This document shows positions 42,561-50,538 of a DNA stretch of 64,000 bases, piece after piece. The position numbers and the translations under genes are program-made. The notes under the pieces are model-generated. The model did no database searches. It saw only the letters and a program-made list of their open reading frames with translations, and was not told the DNA's origin. The stretch spans positions 6,448,001 through 6,512,000 of the forward strand of contig NZ_CP108046.1 in NCBI RefSeq assembly GCF_041435115.1. Reading direction: 5' to 3'. This stretch comes from Streptomyces sp. NBC_00289 (GTDB lineage: Bacteria > Actinomycetota > Actinomycetes > Streptomycetales > Streptomycetaceae). Numbering within the stretch: the first letter of the stretch is position 1; each line of letters opens with the position of its first letter.

Positions 42561-43511
42561 ATGGCGTACGACCTGATCACCATGGGGCGGATCGGAGTGG
42601 ACCTCTATCCGTTGCAGACGGGCGTTCCGCTGCCGCAGGTGACGTCCTTCGGCAAGTTCCTCGGCGGATCGGCGACGAACGTCGCGGTGGCCGCGGCCCG
42701 GCTGGGACGGCGTACCGCGGTGATCACACGTACCGGCGACGACCCCTTCGGGACCTACCTCCACGAGGCCCTGCGGGACTTCGGCGTCGACGACCGCTGG
42801 GTCACCCCGGTCCCCGGACTGCCCACCCCGGTCACCTTCTGCGAGGTCTTCCCGCCGGACGACTTCCCGCTGTACTTCTACCGGCGGCCGAAGGCCCCCG
42901 ACCTGGAGATCGACGCCCACGAGCTCGACCTCGACGGCATCCGCGAGGCCCGGATCTTCTGGGTCACGGGCACCGGCCTGAGCGAGGAGCCCAGCCGTAC
43001 GGCGACCCTCGCCGCCCTCGCCCACCGGGCCAGGGCCGGCACGACGGTCTTCGACCTCGACTGGCGCCCCATGTTCTGGCCCGCCCCGGACGAGGCCCGT
43101 CCCTTCTACGCCGAGGCGCTGAAGCACACCACCGTGGCCGTCGGCAACCTCGACGAGGTGGAGATCGCCACCGGGGTGCGCGAGCCGCACGCCGCCGCCC
43201 GGGCGCTGCTGGACGCGGGAGTCGAACTCGCCGTCGTCAAGCAGGGCCCGAAGGGTGTCCTCGCCGTCAACAGCAAGGGCGAGTCGGCCGAGGTCCCGCC
43301 CCTCCCGGTGAACGTCCTCAACGGCCTCGGCGCGGGCGACGCCTTCGGCGGCTCCCTCTGCCACGGCCTGCTGGAGGGCTGGGACCTGGAGACGATCATG
43401 CGGCACGCCAACGCGGCCGGCGCCATCGTCGCCTCCCGCCTCGAGTGCTCGTCCGCCATGCCCACTCCCGCCGAGGTCGAGGCGGCGCTCACGGCAGGGG
43501 CCGTACGGTGA
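42561..43511 (+). CDS. iolC: 5-dehydro-2-deoxygluconokinase
   Basis: This 316-residue PfkB kinase phosphorylates 5-dehydro-2-deoxygluconate in inositol breakdown. Motifs: GKFLGGSATNVAVAAARLG near 35 and the C-terminal NGLGAGDAFGGSLCHGLLEGW with the catalytic Asp; FDLDWRPMFWP is typical of IolC. ATG 42561 has AAGGGA upstream. It heads the plus-strand iol operon, and the next gene overlaps by GTGA. Confidence 0.9.
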   Translation: MAYDLITMGRIGVDLYPLQTGVPLPQVTSFGKFLGGSATNVAVAAARLGRRTAVITRTGDDPFGTYLHEALRDFGVDDRWVTPVPGLPTPVTFCEVFPPDDFPLYFYRRPKAPDLEIDAHELDLDGIREARIFWVTGTGLSEEPSRTATLAALAHRARAGTTVFDLDWRPMFWPAPDEARPFYAEALKHTTVAVGNLDEVEIATGVREPHAAARALLDAGVELAVVKQGPKGVLAVNSKGESAEVPPLPVNVLNGLGAGDAFGGSLCHGLLEGWDLETIMRHANAAGAIVASRLECSSAMPTPAEVEAALTAGAVR

Positions 43512-44398
43512 CCGTCGACGTATCGGCCCTGGTCCGTACCCGCACCCAGCACCCCGAGGCGATCGCCGAGGCGGCCGCCCGCCGGGCCCGCAGGCCGCTC
43601 CTCGGCGACTCCGGCCGGCTGATGATCGTCGCCGCCGACCACCCGGCCCGCGGCGCGCTCGGCGTCGGTGACCGCAAGTTCGCCATGGCCAACCGCGCCG
43701 ACCTGCTGGAGCGCCTCTGCCTCGCGCTGTCCCGCCCCGGCGTCGACGGCGTCCTCGCCACCGCCGACATACTCGACGACCTGCTGCTGCTCGGCGCCCT
43801 CGAACACAAGGTCGTCATGGGCTCGATGAACCGCGGCGGCCTCCAGGGTGCCTCCTTCGAACTCGACGACCGTTTCACCGGCCACCGCCCCGAGGACATC
43901 CAGCGCCTCGGGTTCGACGCCGGCAAGCTGCTGCTGCGCGTCGACTACGACGACCCGGGCTCCCTCACCACCCTGGAGTCCACCGCCCGCGCCATCGACG
44001 ACATGGCCGCCCGTCGGCTCCCCGTCTTCGTCGAGCCGTTCATCAGCGCCCGGAACTCCGAGGGCAGACTCCGTAACGACCTGAGCGCCGAGGCCGTCAC
44101 CAAGTCGATCGCCATCGCCTCGGGCCTGGGCGGCAGCTCCGCCTACACCTGGCTAAAGGTCCCGGTCACCGACAACCCCGACGACATGGCCGAGGTCATG
44201 GAGACCTCGACGCTGCCCGCCGTGCTGCTCGGCGGCGAGGTGGGCGGCTCACCCGAGGACCAGGCCGGCGCGTACGAGAAGTGGCGCGGCGCGCTCCAAC
44301 TGCCCACCGTGCAGGGCTTGGTGGTGGGCCGTTCGCTGCTGTACCCGGCCGACGGCGACGTGGTCGCGGCCGTGGACACCGCCGTAGGACTGCTGTGA
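43508..44398 (+). CDS. Cgl0159-type TIM-barrel aldolase of the inositol pathway
   Basis: This 296-residue protein resembles the Cgl0159 group of DeoC/LacD-like (beta/alpha)8 proteins found in actinobacterial iol clusters. Features: GRLMIVAADHPARGALG, VLLRVDYDDPGSL-like strand end (KLLLRVDYDDP), FVEPFISARN and a probable Schiff-base Lys in YTWLKVPVTDNP. By position it should cleave 6-phospho-5-dehydro-2-deoxygluconate to dihydroxyacetone phosphate and malonate semialdehyde, the role of IolJ in Bacillus. GTG start overlaps iolC by 4 bp. Confidence 0.8.
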   Translation: MTVDVSALVRTRTQHPEAIAEAAARRARRPLLGDSGRLMIVAADHPARGALGVGDRKFAMANRADLLERLCLALSRPGVDGVLATADILDDLLLLGALEHKVVMGSMNRGGLQGASFELDDRFTGHRPEDIQRLGFDAGKLLLRVDYDDPGSLTTLESTARAIDDMAARRLPVFVEPFISARNSEGRLRNDLSAEAVTKSIAIASGLGGSSAYTWLKVPVTDNPDDMAEVMETSTLPAVLLGGEVGGSPEDQAGAYEKWRGALQLPTVQGLVVGRSLLYPADGDVVAAVDTAVGLL

Positions 44399-44405
44399 GG
44401 GCCGC

Positions 44406-45245
44406 ATGACGAACACAGAGCCGCATTCCCCGACGGGCGGTGAGCTGTACGTGCCGAAAGGCGCCGCCGCGAACGCCCGGTACACCGTCGACATCGACCC
44501 CAAGCTGGCCGGCTGGACCCACAGCAGCCTGCGGATCGTCGAACTCGAGGCCGGTGGCACGCACACCTTCACCACCGGCGAGAGCGAGTGGATCGTGCTT
44601 CCGCTGCACGGCGGATGTACCGTGCAGACCGGTACCGATGAGTTCCAACTCCTGGGCAGGGAGAGCGTGTTCGCGTCGGTCACCGACTTCGCGTACGTGC
44701 CCCGAGACGCCCGGGTCCAGATCGCCTCCGGCGCGGGAGGCCGCTTCGCCCTGGCAGGAGCGAAGTGCGAGCGACGACTCCCCGCTCGCTACGGCCCCGC
44801 GCCGGAGGTTCCGACGGAGGTGCGCGGCAGCGGGACCTGCACGCGCCACGTCCGCAACTTCGCCTCCGCCGACGCCTTCGACTGCGACAAGCTCATCGCC
44901 GTCGAGGTGATCACGCCCGGCGGCAACTGGTCCTCGTACCCGCCGCACAAGCACGACGAGCACCGGCCGGGCGAGGAGGCGGAGCTGGAGGAGATCTACT
45001 ACTTCGAGATCGACGGTCCGAACGGTTTCGGCTATCAGCGCGTATTCCCCTCCCGTGAGGGCGGATCGGACGTCCTCGCGGAGGTCCGCTCCGGCGACGC
45101 CGTCCTCGTCCCCGACGGATGGCACGGCCCGTCCATCGCCCAGCCAGGCCACGCCATGTACTACCTCAACGTCATGGCCGGCCCGGGCGGGACACGGGAG
45201 TGGCGGATCTGCTTCCACCCGGACCATACGGAGGGTTACCGATGA
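44406..45245 (+). CDS. iolB: 5-deoxy-glucuronate isomerase
   Basis: This 279-residue bicupin enzyme converts 5-deoxyglucuronate to 5-dehydro-2-deoxygluconate. The metal-binding cupin motif is visible in SSYPPHKHDEHRPGEEAELE followed by EEIYYFEIDGPNGFGYQRV and the distal His in VPDGWHGPSIAQPGHAMYYLN. It starts 7 bp after the aldolase gene with GAGG upstream, and its stop overlaps the iolD start (ATGA). Confidence 0.92.
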   Translation: MTNTEPHSPTGGELYVPKGAAANARYTVDIDPKLAGWTHSSLRIVELEAGGTHTFTTGESEWIVLPLHGGCTVQTGTDEFQLLGRESVFASVTDFAYVPRDARVQIASGAGGRFALAGAKCERRLPARYGPAPEVPTEVRGSGTCTRHVRNFASADAFDCDKLIAVEVITPGGNWSSYPPHKHDEHRPGEEAELEEIYYFEIDGPNGFGYQRVFPSREGGSDVLAEVRSGDAVLVPDGWHGPSIAQPGHAMYYLNVMAGPGGTREWRICFHPDHTEGYR

Positions 45246-47143
45246 CTCCGACGACCTCGACCACCCCGACGACCAGGCTCACGGTCGCCCAGGCGCTCGT
45301 CCGCTTCCTGTCCGCCCAGTACACCGAGCGTGACGGCACCCGGCAGCGGCTGATCGGCGCGACCTGGGGCATCTTCGGCCACGGGAACGTCGCCGGCCTC
45401 GGCCAGGCGCTCGTCGAGTACGCCGACGACATGCCGTTCCACCAGGGCCGCAACGAGCAGTCCATGGTGCACGCGGCGGTCGGCTACGCGCGCCAGTCGA
45501 ACCGGCTGTCCACGCACGCGGTGACCACCTCCATCGGCCCCGGCGCGACCAACCTCGTCACGGGCGCCGCCCTGGCCACCGTCAACCACCTCCCGGTGCT
45601 GCTCCTGCCCGGCGACACCTTCGCGACCCGCGTCGCCGACCCGGTGCTCCAGCAGCTCGAGGTCCCCTACGCGGGTGACGTGTCGGTCAACGACTGTCTG
45701 CGCCCGGTGTCGCGGTACTTCGACCGGATCATGCGGCCCGAAGCCCTGATCCCGGCCGCGCTCCAGGCGATGCGGGTGCTCACCGACCCGGTGGAGACCG
45801 GCGCGGTCACGCTCGCGCTGCCGCAGGACGTCCAGGCCGAGGCGTACGACTGGCCGGAGGAGTTCTTCGCGCCGCGCACCTGGACGGTGCGCCGTCCCGG
45901 CGCCGACCCGGCCGAACTGGCCGCGGCCGTCCGGGCGATCCGCGCGGCCCGCCGGCCCCTGGTCGTCGCCGGCGGCGGCGTCCACCACAGCCGGGCCGAG
46001 GAGGCCCTCGCCGAGTTCGCCGGGGCCACCGGCATACCCGTCGCCTCCACCCAGGCGGGCAAGGGCTCGCTGCGCCACGACCATCGGCAGGACGTCGGCG
46101 GCGTCGGCCACACCGGCACGGTCACGGCCGACGAACTCGCCCGCACCGCCGACCTGGTGATCGGCGTGGGCACCCGGTACACCGACTTCACCACCGCCTC
46201 CGGCACGCTGTTCACCGGTGACGGCGTCCGCTTCCTCAACCTCAACATCGCGCCCTACGACGGCCACAAGCTGGCCGGGCTGCCCCTGGTCGCGGACGCC
46301 CGCGGCGGTCTCCAGCAACTCACCGAGGCACTCGGCACGCACGGGTACCGGGTCCCCGACTCGTACGTGGCCGAGTACACCGAGGACAAGGAGCGCTGGG
46401 AGCAGCGCGTCGACGCCTGCTACGAGGCCGAGGAGCCCGACGTACGCCCGACGCAGCCGCAGGTCCTGGGCGCGCTGGACGCGATCGTCGACGAGACGGA
46501 CGTGATCATCAACGCGGCCGGCTCGCTCCCCGGGGACCTCCACAAGATGTGGCGGGCCCGCTCCCGGGACCAGTACCACCTGGAGTACGGCTACTCCTGC
46601 ATGGGCTACGAGATCCCGGCCGCGATCGGCGTGAAGCTCGCCGACCCCGACCGTCCCGTGTGGGCGCTGGTCGGCGACGGCACCTACCTGATGATGCCGA
46701 CGGAGATCGTGACCGCCGTGCAGGAGGGCATCGCGATCAAGCTCCTCCTGGTGCAGAACCACGGGTACGCGTCCATCGGCGGACTCTCCGAGTCGGTGGG
46801 CGGCGAGCGCTTCGGCACCGCCTACCGCTATCCGGCCGAGGACGGCACGTACACGGGGGCGCCACTGCCCGTGGACCTCGCCGCCAACGCCGCCAGCCTG
46901 GGCATGCGCGTGCTGCGCGCGAAGACCGTACGGGACCTGCGGGCGGCACTCGCCGAAGCCCGTGCCGCCGACACGCCCACATGTGTCTACGTCGAGACGG
47001 AAACGGCAGACACAGTGTCGGGGGCGCCCCCCGCGCAAGCCTGGTGGGATGTACCTGTGGCCGAGACCGCGACCCGATCGTCCGCGGTCAAGGCACGAGA
47101 GCTGTACGAACGGCACGTCTCCACCCGACGCCGCCATCTGTGA
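45242..47143 (+). CDS. iolD: 3D-(3,5/4)-trihydroxycyclohexane-1,2-dione hydrolase
   Basis: This 633-residue thiamine diphosphate enzyme opens the inositol-derived ring. N-terminal Pyr domain with the catalytic Glu in FHQGRNEQSMVHAAVGYA, a central domain (about 210-340), and a C-terminal PP domain with GDGTYLMMPTEIVTAVQEG ... VQNHGYASIGG (the GDG-N metal and diphosphate motif). ATG overlaps the iolB stop. Length is normal for IolD. Confidence 0.94.
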   Translation: MTPTTSTTPTTRLTVAQALVRFLSAQYTERDGTRQRLIGATWGIFGHGNVAGLGQALVEYADDMPFHQGRNEQSMVHAAVGYARQSNRLSTHAVTTSIGPGATNLVTGAALATVNHLPVLLLPGDTFATRVADPVLQQLEVPYAGDVSVNDCLRPVSRYFDRIMRPEALIPAALQAMRVLTDPVETGAVTLALPQDVQAEAYDWPEEFFAPRTWTVRRPGADPAELAAAVRAIRAARRPLVVAGGGVHHSRAEEALAEFAGATGIPVASTQAGKGSLRHDHRQDVGGVGHTGTVTADELARTADLVIGVGTRYTDFTTASGTLFTGDGVRFLNLNIAPYDGHKLAGLPLVADARGGLQQLTEALGTHGYRVPDSYVAEYTEDKERWEQRVDACYEAEEPDVRPTQPQVLGALDAIVDETDVIINAAGSLPGDLHKMWRARSRDQYHLEYGYSCMGYEIPAAIGVKLADPDRPVWALVGDGTYLMMPTEIVTAVQEGIAIKLLLVQNHGYASIGGLSESVGGERFGTAYRYPAEDGTYTGAPLPVDLAANAASLGMRVLRAKTVRDLRAALAEARAADTPTCVYVETETADTVSGAPPAQAWWDVPVAETATRSSAVKARELYERHVSTRRRHL

Positions 47144-47157
47144 AGGAGTACTCGGTC

Positions 47158-48660
47158 ATGACGAAGATCGTCAACCACTGGATCGGCGGCAAGACCGTCG
47201 AAGGCGCGTCGGGTACGTACGGGCCGGTCACCGACCCGGCGACCGGCGCCGTCACCACGAAGGTCGCGTTCGCCACGGTCGACGAGGTCGACGCCGCGGT
47301 CGCCGCCGCCAAGGACGCCTACGCGACCTGGGGCCAGTCCTCGCTGGCCAAGCGCACCACCATCCTCTTCAAGTTCCGCGCGCTGCTGGACGCGCACCGG
47401 GGCGAGATCGCCGAGCTGATCACCGCCGAGCACGGCAAGGTGCACTCGGACGCGCTCGGCGAGGTCGCGCGCGGCCTGGAGATCGTCGACCTGGCGTGCG
47501 GGATCACCGTGCAGCTGAAGGGCGAACTGTCGACCGAGGTGGCCTCCCGGGTCGACGTGTCCTCGATCCGCCAGCCGCTCGGTGTCGTCGCCGGCATCAC
47601 GCCGTTCAACTTCCCGGCGATGGTCCCGATGTGGATGTTCCCGATCGCCATCGCGACCGGCAACACCTTCGTGCTGAAGCCGTCCGAGAAGGACCCGTCG
47701 GCCTCCCTGAAGATCGCCGAACTCCTCGCCGAGGCCGGTCTGCCGGACGGCGTCTTCAACGTCGTCAACGGCGACAAGGTGGCCGTCGACCGCCTCCTGG
47801 AGCACCCCGACGTCAAGGCGGTGTCCTTCGTCGGCTCGACCCCGATCGCCCGCTACATCCACACCACGGCCGCCGCGAACCACAAGCGCGTCCAGGCCCT
47901 GGGCGGCGCGAAGAACCACATGCTGGTGCTGCCGGACGCGGACCTCGACGCGGCGGCCGACGCGGCCGTCTCGGCGGCCTACGGCTCCGCGGGCGAGCGC
48001 TGCATGGCGATCTCGGCCGTGGTCGCCGTCGGCGCGATCGGCGACGAGCTGGTGGACAAGATCCGCGAGCGCGCCGAGAAGATCAAGATCGGTCCCGGCA
48101 ACGACCCGACCTCCGAGATGGGCCCGCTCATCACGAAGGTCCACCGCGACAAGGTGGCGTCCTACGTCGAGGGCGCGGCGGCCGAGGGCTCGGAGGTCGT
48201 CCTGGACGGCACCGGCCTCACCGTCGACGGCTTCGAGGACGGCCACTGGATCGGCATCTCGCTGCTCGACAAGGTGCCCACGACCGCGAAGGCGTACCAG
48301 GACGAGATCTTCGGCCCGGTGCTGTGCGTGCTGCGCGTCGACACCTACGAGGAGGGTGTCGCCCTCATCAACGCCTCGCCCTTCGGCAACGGCACCGCGA
48401 TCTTCACCCGGGACGGCGGCGCGGCCCGCCGCTTCCAGCTGGAGATCGAGGCCGGCATGGTCGGCGTGAACGTCCCGATCCCGGTCCCCGTCGGCTACCA
48501 CAGCTTCGGCGGCTGGAAGGACTCGCTCTTCGGCGACCACCACATCTACGGCAACGACGGCACGCACTTCTACACCCGCGGCAAGGTCGTCACCACCCGC
48601 TGGCCCGACCCGTCCGACGCGCCCGCGGGCGTCGACCTCGGGTTCCCGCGCAACCACTGA
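47158..48660 (+). CDS. iolA: (Methyl)malonate-semialdehyde dehydrogenase, CoA-acylating
   Basis: This 500-residue aldehyde dehydrogenase converts malonate semialdehyde to acetyl-CoA, the last step of inositol catabolism. The catalytic Cys is in AYGSAGERCMAIS. The usual general-base Glu of ALDHs is replaced (LGGAKNHMLVLPDAD), as expected for the CoA-dependent MmsA/IolA subgroup. The NAD site is FVGSTPIARYI. ATG lies 9 nt after GAAGGAG and 14 bp after iolD. The name mmsA is equally used. Confidence 0.93.
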   Translation: MTKIVNHWIGGKTVEGASGTYGPVTDPATGAVTTKVAFATVDEVDAAVAAAKDAYATWGQSSLAKRTTILFKFRALLDAHRGEIAELITAEHGKVHSDALGEVARGLEIVDLACGITVQLKGELSTEVASRVDVSSIRQPLGVVAGITPFNFPAMVPMWMFPIAIATGNTFVLKPSEKDPSASLKIAELLAEAGLPDGVFNVVNGDKVAVDRLLEHPDVKAVSFVGSTPIARYIHTTAAANHKRVQALGGAKNHMLVLPDADLDAAADAAVSAAYGSAGERCMAISAVVAVGAIGDELVDKIRERAEKIKIGPGNDPTSEMGPLITKVHRDKVASYVEGAAAEGSEVVLDGTGLTVDGFEDGHWIGISLLDKVPTTAKAYQDEIFGPVLCVLRVDTYEEGVALINASPFGNGTAIFTRDGGAARRFQLEIEAGMVGVNVPIPVPVGYHSFGGWKDSLFGDHHIYGNDGTHFYTRGKVVTTRWPDPSDAPAGVDLGFPRNH

Positions 48661-48667
48661 GGCCGTT

Positions 48668-48703
48668 CGGTGCCCCGCCTCTCCACGGGGAGGCGGGGCA
48701 CCG
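48668..48703 (+). terminator. Terminator of the iol operon
   Basis: 14-bp perfect stem CGGTGCCCCGCCTC / GAGGCGGGGCACCG with an 8-nt loop that can extend the stem further, 8 bp after iolA. Confidence 0.85.
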
Positions 48704-48916
48704 GCGTGTCCGGGCTCGGCCCGCTTCCGCCGAGTGCCCGGGGCGCCCTTCTCGCCGAAGGCGGCCGAGCCGTCCACGTGGCGGGACACGCCGACAGGTC
48801 CGGATGCCGGACGGCGTCACGTTTTTTCGACGCCCTCCCTGCGGTTCCCGTACCGCTCAAGGGGGCGGAGCGGGCTGGGTCGAACTGCCGAATACGTGAT
48901 TCTGGAGCGCGTTGAT

Positions 48917-48931
48917 CTACGGATTCCGTAG
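48917..48931. promoter_or_regulatory. Palindrome and possible promoter upstream of the APC permease
   Basis: CTACGGATTCCGTAG is a perfect 7+1+7 palindrome in an AT-rich patch. TTGACG (48943-48948), 18 bp and TTCCAT (48967-48972) could be the promoter just downstream. Nothing else was seen between the iol terminator and the permease gene (48704-49025). Confidence 0.45.
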
Positions 48932-49025
48932 GTAAACACCTATTGACGCGTCGGTTTTCGTCGGGGTTCCATGCAGCACCGCCCCGGCCGCCGGAGGCAT
49001 CCGCACGAGTCGATCGGAACCGCGC

Positions 49026-50426
49026 ATGACCGAGACCTTGGCACCGTCCGCGACCGGGCCCGCCGAGACCCGCTCGCCGGAACTCAAGCGTTCCATCGGT
49101 GTCGTCGGCGGGACCCTGCTCACGCTCTCGTGCGTGACGCCCGCCTCCACCCTCTTCGTGGTCGTCCCCGACCTGTTCGGCTCGCTCGGCACCGCCACCG
49201 CCCTGACGATCGCGATCGGCTCGCTCCTCTGTATCGCCGTGGCGTTCTGCTACGCCGAACTGGGCACCCTCATCCCCAGCGCGGGCGGCGAGTACGCCAT
49301 GGTCTCGACGATGGCCGGACGCCTCGCCGGCTGGCTCGTCTTCGTCCTCTCCCTCCTCGTCGTCATGATCGTCCCGCCGGTCATCGCGATGGGCACCGCC
49401 GACTACCTCGCCCCGATCGTCCACCTCGACCCGTCCCTCGCGGGTGCCGCGGTCATGCTGCTCGCCACCCTCGCCGGCCTGCTCGACCTGCGCGCCAACG
49501 CCTGGATCACCGGAATCTTCCTGGTCCTGGAGGTCATCGCGGCGGCTGTGGTGGCGGTGCTCGGCTTCGCGCACAGCGAGCGGGGAGCGGGCAGCCTGGT
49601 GTCGATGAGGGTGGCGGGCGCCGACGGCCACCCGGACACCGTCACCGCCATGCTGGTCGTCTCCGGCCTCGCCATCGCCCTCTTCGTCACCCAGGGCTTC
49701 TCGACCGCCGTCTACCTCTCCGAGGAGCTCGAGAACCCGCGCCGCAACGTCGCCCGCACGGTCCTCGCCACCCTCGCCATCTCGTCCGTGATCATCCTGG
49801 TCCCGGTCGTCGCCATCACCCTCGGCGCCTCCGACCTCACGGAGCTCTCCGGCGGCGACATCAGCGGCATGGTCACCGCCTGGTCCAACTCCGCCGTCGG
49901 CACCTTCGTCAGCCTCTGCGTGGCCCTCGCGATCATCAACGCGGGCATCGTCATGGTCATCCAGAACTCCCGAGTCCTGTTCGCCTCCGCCCGCGACAAG
50001 GCCTGGCCCGAACCGGTCAACCAGGTCTTCGCCAAGCTCGGCCGCTTCGGCTCCCCGTGGGTCGCCACCCTCGCCGTCGGCATCCCCGGCGCGCTGCTCT
50101 GCTTCGTCAGCCTGGACACCCTGTACGGCGTCACGGGCGTCTCCGTGACCGCCATGTACCTGCTCGTCGCGGTCGCCGCCCTGCTCTGCCGACACGGCTC
50201 CCACCGGCACACCCCCGCCTGGCGCATGCCGCTGTGGCCCGCGATGCCACTCCTGCTGATCGCGGTCCTCGCCTACATCCTCAGCCAACAGGAGACCGAC
50301 TACCTCCTGTGGACCGGCGGCATCACAGCCGTCGCTTCCCTCTACTGGGTCCTCTACCTCCGCCCCCGCCGCGCCACCCGCTGGCTGGTGTCGATTCCGC
50401 AGGACGCGCGGGAGCCGGGCGCCTGA
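49026..50426 (+). CDS. APC-family amino acid/polyamine permease
   Basis: This 466-residue membrane protein has about twelve helices. The family glycine-rich first helix is replaced by GVVGGTLLTLSCVTPASTLF, followed by ELGTLIPSAGGEYAMVSTMAGR, and STAVYLSEELENPRRNVARTV, the conserved helix 6 to loop element. It probably imports amino acids or amines by cation symport. It is monocistronic. Though it lies next to the iol operon, inositol is usually carried by sugar-type porters, so a link is doubtful. Confidence 0.88.
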   Translation: MTETLAPSATGPAETRSPELKRSIGVVGGTLLTLSCVTPASTLFVVVPDLFGSLGTATALTIAIGSLLCIAVAFCYAELGTLIPSAGGEYAMVSTMAGRLAGWLVFVLSLLVVMIVPPVIAMGTADYLAPIVHLDPSLAGAAVMLLATLAGLLDLRANAWITGIFLVLEVIAAAVVAVLGFAHSERGAGSLVSMRVAGADGHPDTVTAMLVVSGLAIALFVTQGFSTAVYLSEELENPRRNVARTVLATLAISSVIILVPVVAITLGASDLTELSGGDISGMVTAWSNSAVGTFVSLCVALAIINAGIVMVIQNSRVLFASARDKAWPEPVNQVFAKLGRFGSPWVATLAVGIPGALLCFVSLDTLYGVTGVSVTAMYLLVAVAALLCRHGSHRHTPAWRMPLWPAMPLLLIAVLAYILSQQETDYLLWTGGITAVASLYWVLYLRPRRATRWLVSIPQDAREPGA

Positions 50427-50538
50427 GCCGCGTACCGCGCCTGCTGTACGGGCCGGGAGGCTCCTACGCCGCTGGGATGGCCGGGGGTTCAGCCCGGGGG
50501 CTGCATCGGTTGTCGGCGGCGGCCCGTACCGTTGACGC

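Noticed and set aside
49026..50426. The APC permease as the inositol transporter
   Set aside because: The family carries amino acids and amines, and a strong terminator separates it from the iol operon.
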